Assembly (NCBI RefSeq): GCF_027172205.1
Contig: NC_070614.1
Span: 34,276,001-34,340,000, forward strand
DNA: 64,000 bases
Direction of reading: 5' to 3'
Origin: Podarcis raffonei
Taxonomy: Eukaryota; Chordata; Lepidosauria; Squamata; Lacertidae
Part shown: positions 1-12,550 of the stretch, piece by piece
Position numbering within the stretch: the first letter of the stretch is position 1
How the letters are laid out: the number at the start of each line of letters is the position of its first letter
Translations under genes and position numbers: made by a program
Notes under the pieces: generated by a model
What the model saw: the letters and a program-made list of their open reading frames with translations, nothing else
The model's database searches: none
Told to the model about the DNA's origin: nothing

Positions 1-1028
1 TTCAAAATTGGAGCCATCTGGTTGAGATTTCTAAGGATGAGGTAATGTGGATTTCAAGACACAGCTGGTTGAAATTTGTATACAATGTTCACGGGGAACA
101 TTCAGAACTGGTGCTGATGTTTAGAAGCAACCCCCACACTGGATTATATACTACAGTTGGGGTAAAGGCTGTTACAAACAATCAAGACATACCTCCGAAG
201 GAAATTGCCTTGTACTGACTGAGTCGGGCCATCTAGCTCATTCAGTACTGTTTACACAGACTGGCAGCAGCTTGCGAGGATGCCAGACTGGGATTTTTCT
301 TGGCCCTTTCTAGGGTGTTTCTGCACTTAACATTTATAGCAGTATAGTTGCTGTTCGATCAGACATTTTAAATAATAACAACTTGTAGCTGCTCATCTGC
401 CCTTTTGGTCACATGTCACTGTTGTTATGAGTTCTGGGTTCTCCTTTCCACAGTAATGGCAGGTTCTGCCCAAACTGAGAAAAATTCAGTGGCCGTAGTG
501 ATACCTCTTGGCATCTCCATGTTCCTCCAGCCAGTAAATATTGGGATTATGAGTATGTGCACAGGTATAACCCTTTGTGTTTTTATTTTATTTTTATGTA
601 TTCAATAATTCTAATCTTGTGGGATTAGAAGAGGAGCTATGTGTCTGCCTGAGCTATGGTGAACCTGGTGAATGTGATGAGGCTTTGCCTGCAGCTAATG
701 ATTGCTGTCATGAGCAGTACTTTGCTTCAGTACCATTGTCTCTGTCTGCCATGTCCGTCCTCTGAACTAAGCTCTCAGATTGACAGTTCACACCAGAGAA
801 ATGGAAGTGGCATCTCCAAAACTATGCCCATCAACCCCTACCCTCCACAAAGAAACCAGAATGATACTTTTAGACATGCCCAACTAATGAAAATATTCAG
901 GATCCATTCTGGATTGTTCACAAATGTCAGATTTTTGGGGGGTGGTAGAAGCGTTTCCTTGAGTACATTAATTTGGAAAACTAGTTGAATAATGATGGGT
1001 ACAATAGGTCAGTGCCCAACCAGGGACA
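1..1028. other. No gene seen; non-coding
   Basis: Only short chance open frames occur here, none longer than about 110 codons and none resembling a known protein. I see no repeat family that I can name with confidence in this stretch. Confidence 0.5.
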
Positions 1029-1117
1029 GCTGTGTGCAGGATTCCTCCTGCATTGCAGGAGGTTGGACTAGATGACCATCAGGTCCCTTCCAACTCTGCA
1101 ATTCTATTATTCTATGT
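1029..1117 (+). repeat. tRNA-derived SINE, 3' part with CR1-type tail
   Basis: The stretch carries the words 'gcattgcaggaggttggac', 'tagatgaccatcaggtccc' and 'ttccaactctgcaattct', ending in an ATTCTATG-like repeat. This is the 3' half of a squamate SINE whose tail resembles the end of CR1 LINEs. The opposite-strand copy at 10204-10348 is more complete and shows the tRNA-like head. Confidence 0.6.
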
Positions 1118-1802
1118 CGTTTGGCAGCATGCCAAAAATTGAAGAAGAAGAAGAAACAGCATCTATACCACTATAAAGAGTAAATGCAGAAAGAACCAGA
1201 GTATAGGCAGGGATTGAATTTAGTGCTTTTTGCTTGAAAAACTTGTGCTTTTCCACTGAGCTATAGTCCTCATGTGCTGGCAACACTATTTGTATAGTAT
1301 TGGCTTCAAAGGGATGTGTTTTTAATATAGTAAACCTAGTGCATGCAAGACCTGCTGGAAGAATTCCAGTTCTGTTTCCCAGTCCTGAGCAGAGGAATTT
1401 CATGGAAATTCTGCGGTAAATCTGGGCTGGCAGCTAAACCTCTGGCACGTTCACTCAATATCATCAGAGATTAGCTTTACATAAGTGTCCCAGATGCTTT
1501 GGTGAAGGCTGCTAACTCATTACAGAAACCTTGGGTGATTAATTGTGCGGTCTATAGTCAATGAATTAATTCATTGATTAAGCCTACATAAATTTTCACA
1601 ATTGCTCTATAGAAAAAAGGTGTTATGCTTAAGGCATCTTTGTATTTGCATATGTTTGTGTGTGTTTGATTAAAAAAATAGGTGCAGCAATACAGCTGAC
1701 TGGAGCACGGGAATAAATAATTTCAGACAGGTTGGTAGGAGTTAGATGGTAGATCCTATAACAGGGGCATTGCTGTAAACACAGATTTGCACGTGCTCAT
1801 TT

Positions 1803-1995
1803 ATAGGAGAAAGATCTAGGGGTCGAAGTAGACCACAAGCTTAACATGAGTTAACAGTATGATGCAGAAGCTAAAGTAGCTAATGTTATTCTAGGCTGCA
1901 TCAAGAGAAGTATAGGATCCCAATCAAGGGAAGTAATAGTACTGCTCTGTTCTGCCTTGGTCAGACTACACCTGGAGTACTGTGTCTAGGAATTT
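1803..1995 (+). mobile_element. CR1 LINE fragment (reverse transcriptase end)
   Basis: In translation the segment reads like the CR1 motif 'DLGVEVDHKLNMS' followed by '[20 protein letters not shown]' and 'LEYCV', which lies near the C-terminus of the CR1 reverse transcriptase. Only about 190 bp remain, so it is a dead, heavily truncated copy. Assignment rests on recognising this conserved stretch by eye. Confidence 0.65.
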
Positions 1996-2267
1996 ACAAG
2001 TTGCCAGCATTCTATGTTTCTAAGTTCCCTAAAAGCATTCAGCCGGAGGAGCAGTTTACATACATCTCTGCAATGCCATTGAATTCTCTGCCCCCTCTGT
2101 GGTGGTTGAAAAAGAGGGCTAGATGGACTCTAGAGGATGCTGTTGCGGCACCAGACCAATAGCTTCCTTCCAAAACCATGGTCCATGTGAACTTAACTGT
2201 TGTACACTTCCGAAATGAGCACGAAAACACTCCAAACTGTAATGGGATTCTTGGTGGCTTTGCTCTG

Positions 2268-2425
2268 CCTCAACTGACAGAGGCAGTAATGCTTTTGAAT
2301 GCCAGTTGCTAGAAAACCACAGGAGATGCTGTTGTACTCAAGTCCTGCTTGCAAGCTTGCAGTTAGTCACTGTGAGAACAGCATGCTGGATTAGATGGGC
2401 CTGAGATGTGGTCCAGTAGATAAGA
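2268..2425 (+). repeat. Squamate interspersed repeat (SINE-like)
   Basis: Contains 'gccagttgctagaaaaccac', 'caagtcctgcttgcaagctt' and 'ctggattagatgggcctgag', the order found in a common squamate repeat that ends with a 'ctagatgggcc...ctgatccagcag' block. A second, shorter copy sits in intron 3 of gene B (about 39440-39520). Confidence 0.5.
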
Positions 2426-2529
2426 AACAGGAGCTTCAACATGCTCCTTACAGATGCTACACATTGCAAATGAGCAAAGACATGTGAGAACTCTACACAT
2501 CCCAAGACAACATTTAGACCTGTCCTTCT

Positions 2530-2725
2530 ATTGAGTCAGAAAGCGGGTCCATCTACAAAAAACTTACTCTAGAATTACTTTCCAGCATCTTAAGTGAAAG
2601 TCTGTCTCATCCTCTGCTACCTGATCCTTTTAACTGGAGGTGCCAGGGAAGGAACGGGTGGGGGGGTGTGCTTCTGCAGACAAAGCTTGGGCTCTGCCAC
2701 TGAGCTATGGCTTTCTCTACTCCTT
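2530..2725 (-). repeat. tRNA-derived SINE, antisense, degenerate
   Basis: Read on the minus strand it has the head 'agctcagtggcagagc' type sequence followed by the body 'ccagttaaaaggatcaggta'. The same family occurs at 3125-3290, 8495-8694 and 12010-12245. It is an old diverged copy, not a tRNA gene. Confidence 0.5.
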
Positions 2726-3124
2726 TGAATAAAGCCTCGGACTTCCCCACACCACTTCTTCAGTGCAGGTATCACTGAGGTAAGGTGGAACAATTTTCCT
2801 CAGGTGGCAGATCTGCCCCATCTCCTCCATGCCTCTGCCATTGCATCACTGACAGCCCCACTGGGACTCTGCCCTCATCGCCTCCACAGCACCATTGCAC
2901 TTACTGCTGCTGGAGCAGCTTCACAGTTGTGCCAGCTGCAATAAAGAATGAATGCCTAAAGGGGAAAGTAGTCCAGATATAGGCTAATACATATGAAAAA
3001 GAAAAGCTTCAGTTGGGTCAGTCCATTGATCCATGTAGCCTAGTATTGTCTTTTCTGATTGGCGGTCTTTGCAATCACAGTTTAGTGGCAGACCACAACT
3101 CAATGACAGAGGACATTGTTTGCA

Positions 3125-3410
3125 AGAAGAGGGTCCCAAGTGCAATGCCTGGCATCTCTATTTTAAAAAGATCAGGTAGAGGATGATAGGAAAGACCTCT
3201 GCTTATGACCCTAGAGAGCTGCTGTTAGCCAGAGTAGAAAATATTGGGCTAGATGGACAAGTAGTCTGATGTGATATGTGGTAACTTTCTGTGTCTGTTG
3301 GTTTATTCCCGTCCCTGCTACCTGAGGACATTTAACAAGATGTGCCATGGATTGAAACTGGGTACCTTTAATATGGCAAACATGCCACTGAGCTATGGGC
3401 ACCTCTTCCT
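3125..3410. repeat. Two abutting SINE fragments in opposite orientation
   Basis: Positions 3125-3290 are the 3' part of the tRNA-derived SINE in sense orientation (words 'gatcaggtagaggatgatag', 'gagagctgctgttagccaga', 'gggctagatggacaagtagt'). Positions 3290-3410 are the head and body of the same kind of SINE in antisense orientation, with 'gccactgagctatgggcacc' as the reversed A-box side. Confidence 0.5.
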
Positions 3411-3420
3411 TCCTCTGTAT

Positions 3421-6400
3421 GCATATCTAAAAGGCTGCTAATATAAGGCAGTAAATGGATTTGTTATAAGGTTATTAGAGAATAACAGGACAAAACAATG
3501 CTAACAACCTTGAATTCAAAGTTTGAAAAGTGGGCTATTGCTGAGACTCAGACATCCTTCTTGGACTTCATTCTTCTAGATCTGTGTCCATAGCCACTAG
3601 TCTTTTCCCATTGCACTAACAAAGCAATACCACTTCTGTCCTAGAGCTAGGAGCAAAACCAAAGAGTCTTCTCATCCTTCTAAGATTCTAAAACTCACTG
3701 TTGTTTTTGGTTGTTGTTTAGTCCAATTTGTTTAGCTGTTGGAGGTAGGTAAAAATATGGTGGTTTTTCTTACCCATCAGTGCTAACAGAAGCATGAGTA
3801 GACGAGCTTCCCTGGTCACCACAAGGCCTTGTCTTTTGATCACTTGCCACTCCAACATAGTGGGTTTTGCTAGTGCCAAAAACCAAAGAGCCAGTCAGGA
3901 AGAATCTGTAGCTTTCCAGAAAGTGGACACATAAGTGATAGGAAGCCACTGAAGATATCCAGCCATCAGCAACGAGAGTCATCTCACTTATATAGCTGTC
4001 TGCGGCAGGTAGGTTGTGTCCTGGTTGAGAATGTTGACCAACAAGTTCAGCAGATCTTGGCACACATCTTTGCCTTCATTTCTAGCATCCATCCTGCTGG
4101 GGCCAATTGCTGAGGTTGCCAGGAAGAAGTAAATGCAACTGAGAGACCACACCTGAACCTACCATGCTCAGCTGTCTTTTCTCCATGCTCATCCACCCTC
4201 AGCTCCATACCAGTCTCCATTATTTGTTTAGCACTTGGGGAGTGGTGACACCCCAGGTAACCTATACTGAAATCTGAGCTCCAGGAAACAACAACTTGTG
4301 AACAGTAGCACTGAAGTGCAAGACAATATTTCAGTAAACATGGCAGCACTGTGATGCTCCTGATAAGGTTGCAGAAGGATAATATTGATGATACCATTGG
4401 TGTGGATGGTGCTTTACAAAATATAAGAGAACATGTCCCTGCCTCTGAGGAGCTTATAGGGGAGGACTAGAGGAAGAGGATGGAAATGGAGATAGGGGTA
4501 AATAATGTGGGAAAGTATGCAGTTATTTCAATTGCACAGACTTAGACATATTTAGAGTATATTCTTCCCACCATTTATGGAAAGTTTGAGGTTATGGGAA
4601 CTGAGAAGTTATGCTAAAAGTTTTACATACAAGGTGGGAGATCTTTGAGGAGAGATACGAAGGAAGTGGAGGAGTTTGCATCATATAGGTTTTCTGGAAA
4701 ATAGCTCAAAGCCTAAGGAGCAGCAAGTGAGAAAGGGTGGGGTTGTAGGATGAAGTGGGATGTCTGATGATAATGGAGCTAAAGGCCATGGGCAAGTGTA
4801 TATCAGATGTCTTAATTAAGTCTGCAGTTCAGTACCCATTACCTTGGAAGTGGGCATGTCTAGGATTGCACTGTTAAGTCACTTAAAGAGTTCTACTTCA
4901 GGAAGATCTCTAAGGTGGTATTGCTCTTAAAAGAGGTCCAGTAAGCAACCCTGGCATTGGACATTATTTTCATGATAGGGATCCTTTGGATAGTGGAGAA
5001 ATAAAGCATGCTGTACCATATCCTCCATTCATTTTACTGTTTACTACTGACTTCCAGGATGGAGTGTGTAGGAACACTAGTAAAGATACACTGAATGAGT
5101 CAGGCAGCAAATCCACACACCAGTATAACATGAGGTCATTGGAATATTTCATAGTGGGGACTCTCCCCTCCTGCAGTTTTCAGGTATTCAGAAAGATAAC
5201 TGAGATATCCTCAAATGTTCCTTCCAACAAGGACAACAACAATTTAATTGCTGTAAATGACATCAAGGAGTGGCTGTACACTTCAAAAGCTTAATAAATA
5301 CCTTTTGAAATATGATAGCTTCTTCTACCAGAACAAAAGACATATTGCTAAAATGGGGTGTGGGGAATCTGATTTGAGTAGCTAATTTGGCATTTTGTTA
5401 ATGTGCTTTGGTAAATTGCATGTTCCAGGCTGCCTAATAGGCCTAAGACTCCAAGGCACTGAATAGGCATGAAAAGTGCATTGTCACTCCAGAGGTTATA
5501 CATTAGTATATTACTTAAAACTGATGTTTCTGGTCTTTCGTGTAGACATTATTTTTCCCCATCCAAGGGGATATTCTGAATTGTCTGCTTCATCCCATTA
5601 AATTCTTCCCATTTACCTTCTGGAGTTTGGTAAAGCTCCAGAATTCAATACCCAACTCAAAAAAACAGTTTTCCTGTTACTGGTTTGGCCCCACTTAGCA
5701 TCACTGCTCCTGCTTTCCAATAATGAGGCACTCACTCCCTATTTAATTAGAGACTCCTCAGGTGGAAGCTTGTTGGACTTTCCAGGAACCCCTTTATTAA
5801 GCATCGGCATAGATGTTATTGGTCACCTGACCAAATGCACAACATGTTCTGTGCTTTACTCCCTCAGCCCTAATACATCTGAGATATTTCCTAGCTGAAA
5901 TAGTGGTTGAGTAATTGAAGAAATGAAATATGCATGAAATATCCTACTACAAGTGGGCTTTGGCTCTCTAGCAGATTACCTAAAATGCATATTTATGGGG
6001 AGGGAGGTGGAGCTATTATTGAGCCATAGTCACAAAGTCTTGGCTCCCTCCAGAATATTCCACCTCTTTTTATTCCCTTAATGTTCAGATTTCATTTTAA
6101 AATATTCTTTGGTCCTGGGTGTTCTGCGCTGATCCCTTGATGTAACTTTAGATATCCTGCACACATGCATACACAGACACATGCCATAGAATTTCTGACT
6201 TATAGATGTGGACCACACTCTGCTCTACAGCAAATATTGAATTTGGGGGTGGGGCTGGAATCCCAAATGCAAATTCTCAAAAATCCAATTTTTAATGGCT
6301 TTGTCCTACCTACTTTGTCTTGCTAAGGAATTTTATCAGGCCCCTCGCTTTCCTTTAAAAAAAAAAAAAGGCAACTAGTTAAAAAAGTCTTTGTATTTTG

Positions 6401-6590
6401 TATGAGAAGGTGTTGGCCGTGACCAAACAAAAACATTTTATAATCCATTACTGTTTCGGACCACCCATGAAGAGGTGTTGAACTATGCGGCGAGATATAT
6501 TCCTCATTCCATTACCTTCCTGTGTGCTCCACCTTTTCCTGTTTGCAATCTGTTTCCTGGTATTTTCTATTTTGTCCCTATTTTGCTTAT
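3421..6590. other. Gene-free intergenic stretch
   Basis: About 3.2 kb without a recognisable gene, RNA or clear repeat. Open frames of up to 116 codons (minus strand, about 3770-4400) show no family motif and no splice-consistent neighbours, so I treat them as chance. Confidence 0.5.
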
Positions 6591-6596
6591 GAGGAA

Positions 6597-6990
6597 AGAC
6601 AGTAGCTCAGTAGTAGAACATTGCATGCAGGATGTCTCAGTTAGTGTAGACCAGGGTTTCCCCAACTTGGGTCTCCAGCTGTTTTTGGACTACAATTCAC
6701 AGGTCATCTCTGACCACTGGTCTTATTAGCTATGGATGATGGGAGTTGTAGTCCCAAAACAGCTGGAGACCCTAGTTGGGGAAACCCTAATGTCACTGCT
6801 ATTTTCTGGGGGGATTCACATTTTGTGAATCTAAGTTTGGCCTCATTGAGGGGCAGTATTTCAATATGAGTAGGAAAATGAGAGTACCCCTAAACATTGG
6901 GGGGGGGGCGCGAAAGCACTGCCTGGTGTAGACAATACTGAGCTAGATGGACCAATGGGGCTGATTCAATATGAGGTAGCTTCATAAGTG
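6597..6990 (+). repeat. Old tRNA-SINE interrupted by a palindromic MITE
   Basis: A SINE head ('agtagctcagtagtagaaca') at 6597-6650 and a SINE tail ('gtgtagacaatactgagcta', then 'gatggaccaatggggctgat') at 6925-6985 are separated by about 270 bp. Part of that gap is the palindromic MITE at 6652-6789. The simplest reading is a SINE split by a later DNA-transposon insertion, but the remaining gap is not explained. Confidence 0.45.
6652..6789. mobile_element. Palindromic hAT-like MITE
   Basis: The left arm begins AGGGTTTCCCCAACT and the right arm ends with its reverse complement. The arms continue through 'gtctccagctgttttt' and 'ggactacaa' with only a few mismatches, giving about 50-bp arms around a short centre. 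Such palindromes with 'gatgggagttgtagtcc' in the middle are common hAT-like MITEs of squamates. No clean 8-bp target duplication could be seen. Confidence 0.65.
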
Positions 6991-7934
6991 CTTTCTTTTA
7001 AAAATGTCTTTGAATACTTTTTATTATTTTGCTGGGTTGAGTTGCAAGAGTCGCCTGCTCAGGGTCTTAAGAACATAGGAATCTGCTGCAATTCCCAGCC
7101 CTACTTTAAGATGTCAGGAACTGAACCCGGAATCTTTTTCACACAAAACCACGTGCTGTACCATCAGGTATGCCGACTCGGGAAAGCAATTGGGGGAGCC
7201 TGATGTCACACACAACTTTCAGGAGTTGTGTAGCAGTTCATCTTCCATGACCTGCAGCTCCTCTGCCTCCTTCCGCCACCAAGAGCTGTGGGCTGCTTTC
7301 CCTCTGTAGCAGCAGCAGGAGGAGGAGCCACTGTGTTCCTGGCTTGCTCAACAGTGTGCATGATGTTGTGACATCACACATGATGCCCAGACAAACATCA
7401 AGGGGACCCAGCCCCCTACTAACCCCCACACTCCCTGACTACTGGCCATTCTGCTTGGACTGATGGGAGTTGGTATCTGACAACACCAACTCCCCAACTT
7501 TGAGGGCCAAAGTTTTCCCGCCTCTGCTGCATACAGATGAAACTACAAAGAACTGCAAGAAAATTGCCCTAATGAAAACCAAGGTCTGGTCTTGAACATC
7601 ATTCCTTCTATACAGTCTTTCTGCTACTGAAACAGATCATCATTGCCAGTAAACAAAAATACAGATATTATTAGGTGTTATGAAACCCTGGCCTAAGATT
7701 GATCTCTTTATTTGTGCTAGTATATGCTGACTGTTTTTTTGCTGTGAAATGACTCACTGAATGTGTTACTTCACAACTGGTAAGTGCTTGAGGCATAATA
7801 TTAACACATGCTAATGTATGTATCACTCCTTGTTTTTCATGTACTGAAATTGCTGCAGTAGCAAAGAGATTGAAGAAACTGCAAAGGTTATCTAACTCAG
7901 CTGTTTGTCCCATTTGCTACCATATACTAAGGAC

Positions 7935-8045
7935 AGCCAACATGGTGCCTTACAGATGGTCTACAACACCCATCATCCCTGGCCAGCAAGACCAATGGCC
8001 AGGGATGATGCGAGTTGCAGTCCAAAACATCTATAAGGTACTACA
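7935..8045. mobile_element. Degenerate palindromic MITE
   Basis: Contains 'acacccatcatccctggcca' followed by its approximate inverted copy 'ggccagggatgatgcgagtt' and 'gcagtccaaaacatctataa'. It belongs to the same palindromic family as 6652-6789 and 16595-16712. Confidence 0.5.
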
Positions 8046-8494
8046 TAGTCTACAGCTACCTTATTTCATAACATGTTAACCCTGGTATATGCAATAGGAT
8101 TTTGTGGTACTTCTGGACAGAAGAATGGAACACAGAACTAGTTATGGTATAATTTATTGGGTGCATTCTGATCTGCTTTTGCACTGCTCCCCTACTGCCT
8201 ACTCAGGAGAATAGAGGGAAAGCCACATCAAGGCAAGAATAGGAGTGGTGGACAGCAAATGGTCAGTAATATGCACTAGAAGGTCACTAGCCCATAGTTT
8301 GGACTTGATTTGTACCAAAGAAGCTGCCACCACTAAGCTAGATCCACACTATATACTGTACTCAAACTGGTTTAAAGCCATTCCCTCTTCCTTGGGAACA
8401 CTGTGAATTGTGGTTCTGTAAGGGAGGGTTAGAGATGTCTAAAAGAGAATTATCAGCCTAAATAAATCCAGATTATATAACATGAAAAAGACAA

Positions 8495-8694
8495 TTCTAG
8501 TTGTGTAGCTGTGTTGAAGAGTAACTCTTCATTATCTCTGCAAAACAGACTGCCAAATTTGCACTTGCCATGCTGCAAATACAGGGATTGAAGGCAATTG
8601 AAACCCTGGAAAAATCACTGCCAGTCAGTGTAGACAATACTGAGCTGGATGGATGAATGGTATGACTTGGTCCAAGACAGCTTCCTATGTTCCA
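8495..8694 (+). repeat. tRNA-derived SINE
   Basis: The 3' half reads 'gccagtcagtgtagacaata', 'ctgagctggatggatgaatg' and 'agacagcttcctatgttcc', the usual end of this squamate SINE. A palindromic MITE fragment ('agatgttgttgaactccagc') follows directly at 8695-8775. Confidence 0.55.
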
Positions 8695-9339
8695 GTAGCC
8701 CTCCAGATGTTGTTGAACTCCAGCACTTACCATCCCCTGTTAGGGATGAGGAAAGCTGGAATCCACAACATCTAGAAGGCTATAGGTTTTCCCATCTGTG
8801 TCATATATACATTTGCAACCACTTCCTGTTTATGTGAGAACAAACAATGCTTGGTGTCCTTGCTTTGCTTGGGACGATGAGACATTCAGGGTTAAATAAA
8901 CTGCTTGAGCAACATCAGTGACTTCATTTCAATTACACTAAGACACGATTTGGCCCTGCTTGCCACCTCCATGATTCACCAAGGGTTTGGTCTCCTCTTG
9001 AGTTCCCAGTGTGCAAGGTAAAGGCTACAAGAATCCACACTCAGAATTCTTTCTCTTCCATCCTTCCTTGCCACTGCCAGCCCCCACGATACCTGGTGCC
9101 ATTCCTTACCTCCTTTTTTGTTATTCTTGTAAGCCCAGTGGCTTGTTTGTGCACAGTTCTGAACAATGGAGCCCTTTATTTTAAATCCATAGGTGCAACT
9201 CTTTAATCACCACAAAACAATCATGCAACTAATAGGTAAACCTGTGACAACACCCACCTCCAACTGCCATGTAAGGGCACAAAGTGAATTATTCAAGGAC
9301 CCAATTCACCCCCACATCATTAGCATGTGAATGACGGAT

Positions 9340-9343
9340 AATG

Positions 9344-9395
<52 letters not shown>
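9340..9395. repeat. (AAT)n microsatellite
   Basis: About 17 AAT units sit directly next to the end of an antisense LINE (9396-9620), as expected for the expanded 3' tail of that element. Confidence 0.85.
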
Positions 9396-9396
<1 letters not shown>

Positions 9397-9620
9397 TTAT
9401 TATTTATACCCCACCCATCTGGCTGGGTTTCCCCGGCCACTCTAGGCAGCTCCCAACAGAATAAAAAAGGGATAAAATATCAATAATTAAAATCTTCCCT
9501 AAACAGAGCTGCCTTCAGATGTCTTCTAAAAGTCAGATAGTTGTTTATTTCCTTGACATCTGATGGGAGGGCATGCCACAGGGCGGGCGCCACTACTAAG
9601 AAGGCCCTTTGCCTGGTATA
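9396..9620 (-). mobile_element. L2/CR1-like LINE 3' end, antisense
   Basis: Plus-strand words 'ccccacccatctggctgggt', 'gctgccttcagatgtcttct', 'ccttgacatctgatgggagg' and 'gccacagggcgggcgccac' are the reverse of a squamate LINE's ORF2 end and 3' UTR. The (AAT)n run at its edge is the element's tail. The rest of the LINE is missing (5' truncation). Confidence 0.65.
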
Positions 9621-9829
9621 AAATAAAAGAATAGAAAAACCAAGAAGAATCGGATTAGGGAGTGGGGCTTTAACTTGGGATGGGGGAGAAATTCAATTCA
9701 GTTCACATTTTTCTCATTTCCTGACTAGAACTAGAACTCAGCCATCCTTCAAAATTTGCACGTCTCTGAATTTTGCAATGCAGTTCACCAGGCAAGTAAT
9801 ATGTACAAAAATGCATGGAAACTCCTCCT

Positions 9830-9875
9830 CCTCCTCCTCTTCTTCTTCCTCCTCTTCTTCTTCTTCCTTCTTCTT
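9830..9875. repeat. CTC/CTT-rich microsatellite
   Basis: A pyrimidine-rich run of CTC and CTT triplets. It accounts for the arginine/glycine-rich minus-strand open frame here, which is not a gene. Confidence 0.7.
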
Positions 9876-10203
9876 TCTGGATCACTCATAGAGTAAAATT
9901 GTCTTCCATGAATATGGTCTTAATGGTAGGTCCATAAGTGGAGGCCAATTCTGGATCCAAACGTCCTTCCACAGTGGGGACATAGGTTTCCGGGCAGGAG
10001 TTGATCATGGTGAGGATTTGCCAAATGTGCCTTCCTCTTGGCACACTTTGTTCCTTTTGTCCTGAGTTCATACTTCATATACTAAAGTGAAGTGGGCATA
10101 AAAATGCACACATTGGGGAAAATAACATACCGTATAAAACTTCATTACTATACTAGAGAACATTGATGCAAAATTCAGGGAAGTGTGAATTGGGTAAGCA
10201 ATC

Positions 10204-10348
10204 ATGGAATCATAAAATTCTAGAGTTGGTAGAGACCCTGAGGATCATCTAGTCTAACTTCCTGCAATGCAGGAATATGCAGCTGTCCCATACAGGGATT
10301 GGACCCCCAACCTTGGTGCTATCCGCACCATGCTCTAACCAGCTGAGC
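10204..10348 (-). repeat. tRNA-derived SINE with CR1-type tail, near full length
   Basis: On the minus strand it starts with a tRNA-like head ('ctcagctggttagagcatgg', then 'ttgggggtccaatccct' as B-box region), passes through 'atattcctgcattgcaggaa' and ends in 'ctctagaattttatgattcc', an ATTCTATG-like CR1-type tail. This is the same family as 1029-1117. Confidence 0.65.
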
Positions 10349-10979
10349 ATTGTTTCTGCCTTTAAATGGAAACTGAATCAATTTTCTCTTCCACCCCTCA
10401 TTCAAATGCCCTATGTGTTCTCAGTTAACCTTGAATACAGCCAGTTGAAAGTTGAGCCTTCTGAATGTTGTGCCCCCTTGCTTACAAAAGCTCCCCTTCA
10501 GTGAAACACCTGCTGGTGAGTTCTTTATTTGTTGCACCTCAGCAGTTGGATTGGCTAACGCTGCACCATTTGTTTCCATTTGCTGTGGCATGGATACAAA
10601 CTGTGCAGGGCCTGCCAATTCACGTAGCCTGCCAATTGTAGGCCAAGAAAACCACTGCAGTCATTAAAATGCTAAAATATTTGGACTCATTTGGATGGCA
10701 TTTCTAAATCTAATCTATGCCAGAAGCAAAACAAAGTACTAATAATTAAAATCAAATAAGATAAAAACACTGCATTGTGAAGCAATTTAAGGCTGAGCAG
10801 CAGGCTGAAGTAATGCGTAGCACTTTGTAAATTCTAATCTAGGCATCTCCCTACTTTGTCTGCTGACAAAGCAGTTGTTGAAGGCACTAATTAGGAATTA
10901 ATTCAAAACTTGAGCTGTATAGGGAGACTTTTTAACATTTAATGCTTTATTATATCTTTTATATATGTTGGAATCTGTC
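10349..10979. other. No gene seen
   Basis: Short open frames only. No repeat or gene family was recognised apart from generic AT-rich sequence. Confidence 0.45.
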
Positions 10980-11013
10980 CAGAGTGACTGGGGAAACCCA
11001 GTCAGATGGGTGG

Positions 11014-11070
<57 letters not shown>
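10980..11070 (+). repeat. LINE 3' tail with (AAT)n
   Basis: 'gactggggaaacccagtcag' and 'atgggtggggt' lead into about 18 AAT units. This is the same LINE end as at 9396, here in sense orientation with its tail expanded into a microsatellite. Its translation produces runs of N, L or Y in several frames, which are not proteins. Confidence 0.75.
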
Positions 11071-11071
<1 letters not shown>

Positions 11072-12009
11072 GCACACCCCTATATTCATTGGAGAAATGT
11101 GGGAGGGTATGCCATTGTTGTATTCTGAGAAAGGAGGCCTCATGAAACATTAACCTCCATTTTGTCTGCCAATATATCAATATATTAATGAGTGCCAGTG
11201 TCAGTGAGATCATCCTGGGGAGGGAATAAGGACATACACATGGTGACATGATATTCTCTTGTGCAGGCATGCAAGAATCCTAGAAGCATAATCATTTCCC
11301 AGAAAGCACTCAGAAAAACTTGGAGGTGAACCTTGGGAGGTAAAAATAACTGGGCTGGGTTCCAGTCTCAATGAGGTTGCCTGCCCATATGATCAATAAA
11401 ATGTGTGTTTGCGTTTATTAATTTATGATTATATTAATGTATGAATCAGCTTCCACATGAAGTTGCTTTGGGTTGTCCTGGGCAAAATAAAGCAACTAAC
11501 ACATTTAAACAACAACAGCTTTAAAAACATTACAGTGACAACAATTTTAAATAGGTGTTTATTTTGTATTGTTTTTGAACCTAAGTCAGAGACATTTTCA
11601 CCCTGTTGAAGAAACTTGTCTAAACGAAAATTTCTTCAATTGTTTTAGGAAAGTACAAATATTGGGCACCTGTTGTATCTCAGCTGGGCTACTCTTCCAT
11701 GTAACAGGTACAGTCACACTGAAAAGCTTGATCGGAGTTATTGTGAGATGGGGCTTCTGATATTTGGGGGCTTTCCTCTAGAATGCAGTGCTCTTCATGC
11801 AATGACACGAAGTCAACCCACTTCCAGAAATACAGTGGGATACAATGCAAAGTTGCTGCTCATTTCTGTGCTATTTGCTTCGAGGAAAAACAAAGTCAAA
11901 TATAATGTAGAAATTAGTATAAGAATGTCGGCCAAATGGAATAAAGTACCATGTGAATGCAGCCTTAGTGTCCAATTTTAATCCTGCAAAAAACTGTGGT
12001 ACAGATATC
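11071..12009. other. No gene seen
   Basis: No recognisable gene or RNA. Open frames up to about 100 codons (11673-11981) lack any family motif. Confidence 0.45.
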
Positions 12010-12245
12010 ATAAAGAAGGGAAACACTGTATCTCATTAGCAGAGCACATGCTTTTCATGCAAAAAGTCCCAGGCATCTACAGAATCACTGGGTCACAGTG
12101 TTGGAATTGATCCCTGTCATCTACAGTTGTGGCTGAGAAAGACCCTGGAATCTTAGGCTGCTGCCGCCAAGCAGTGAAGACAATGCTGAGTGAGATTGAC
12201 CAATAGTCTGACTTGATATAAGACAGCTTCTTTGTAACCATGACT
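12010..12245 (+). repeat. tRNA-derived SINE
   Basis: Head-like 'ctcattagcagagcacatgc', then 'gagaaagaccctggaatctt', 'gaagacaatgctgagtgaga' and the end 'ctgacttgatataagacagc'. It is a diverged but nearly complete copy of the family at 8495-8694. Confidence 0.55.
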
Positions 12246-12471
12246 GCACTCTGGTTCACAGGCAATGCTTCTGAAGGGCAGGAGAGATGTTCATTAAATA
12301 AATGGAATAAATAAATACATTATGAACTTTGAAGCTGTGACCAAATACTCCCTGCCCCTGTGAAAGAAGAAGGAGGTGGATATTTGTGACTTTCACTCGT
12401 GGATAGACAAATTCAAAGCACCTTTGAATTGTGGGCTTATTTGAAAATCAGATGACTAATAATTGGGTATA

Positions 12472-12545
<74 letters not shown>
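12472..12545. repeat. Compound (TG)n(AG)n microsatellite
   Basis: About 12 TG units pass directly into about 24 AG units. The open frames across it (runs of CV, RE, SL or HT) are repeat artefacts. Confidence 0.9.

Positions 12546-12550
<5 letters not shown>

Noticed and set aside
10898-11270. Overlapping frames with runs of N, L or Y
   Set aside because: They read through an (AAT)n microsatellite at a LINE tail; same for 12437-12691, 37524-37733 and 63632-63973.
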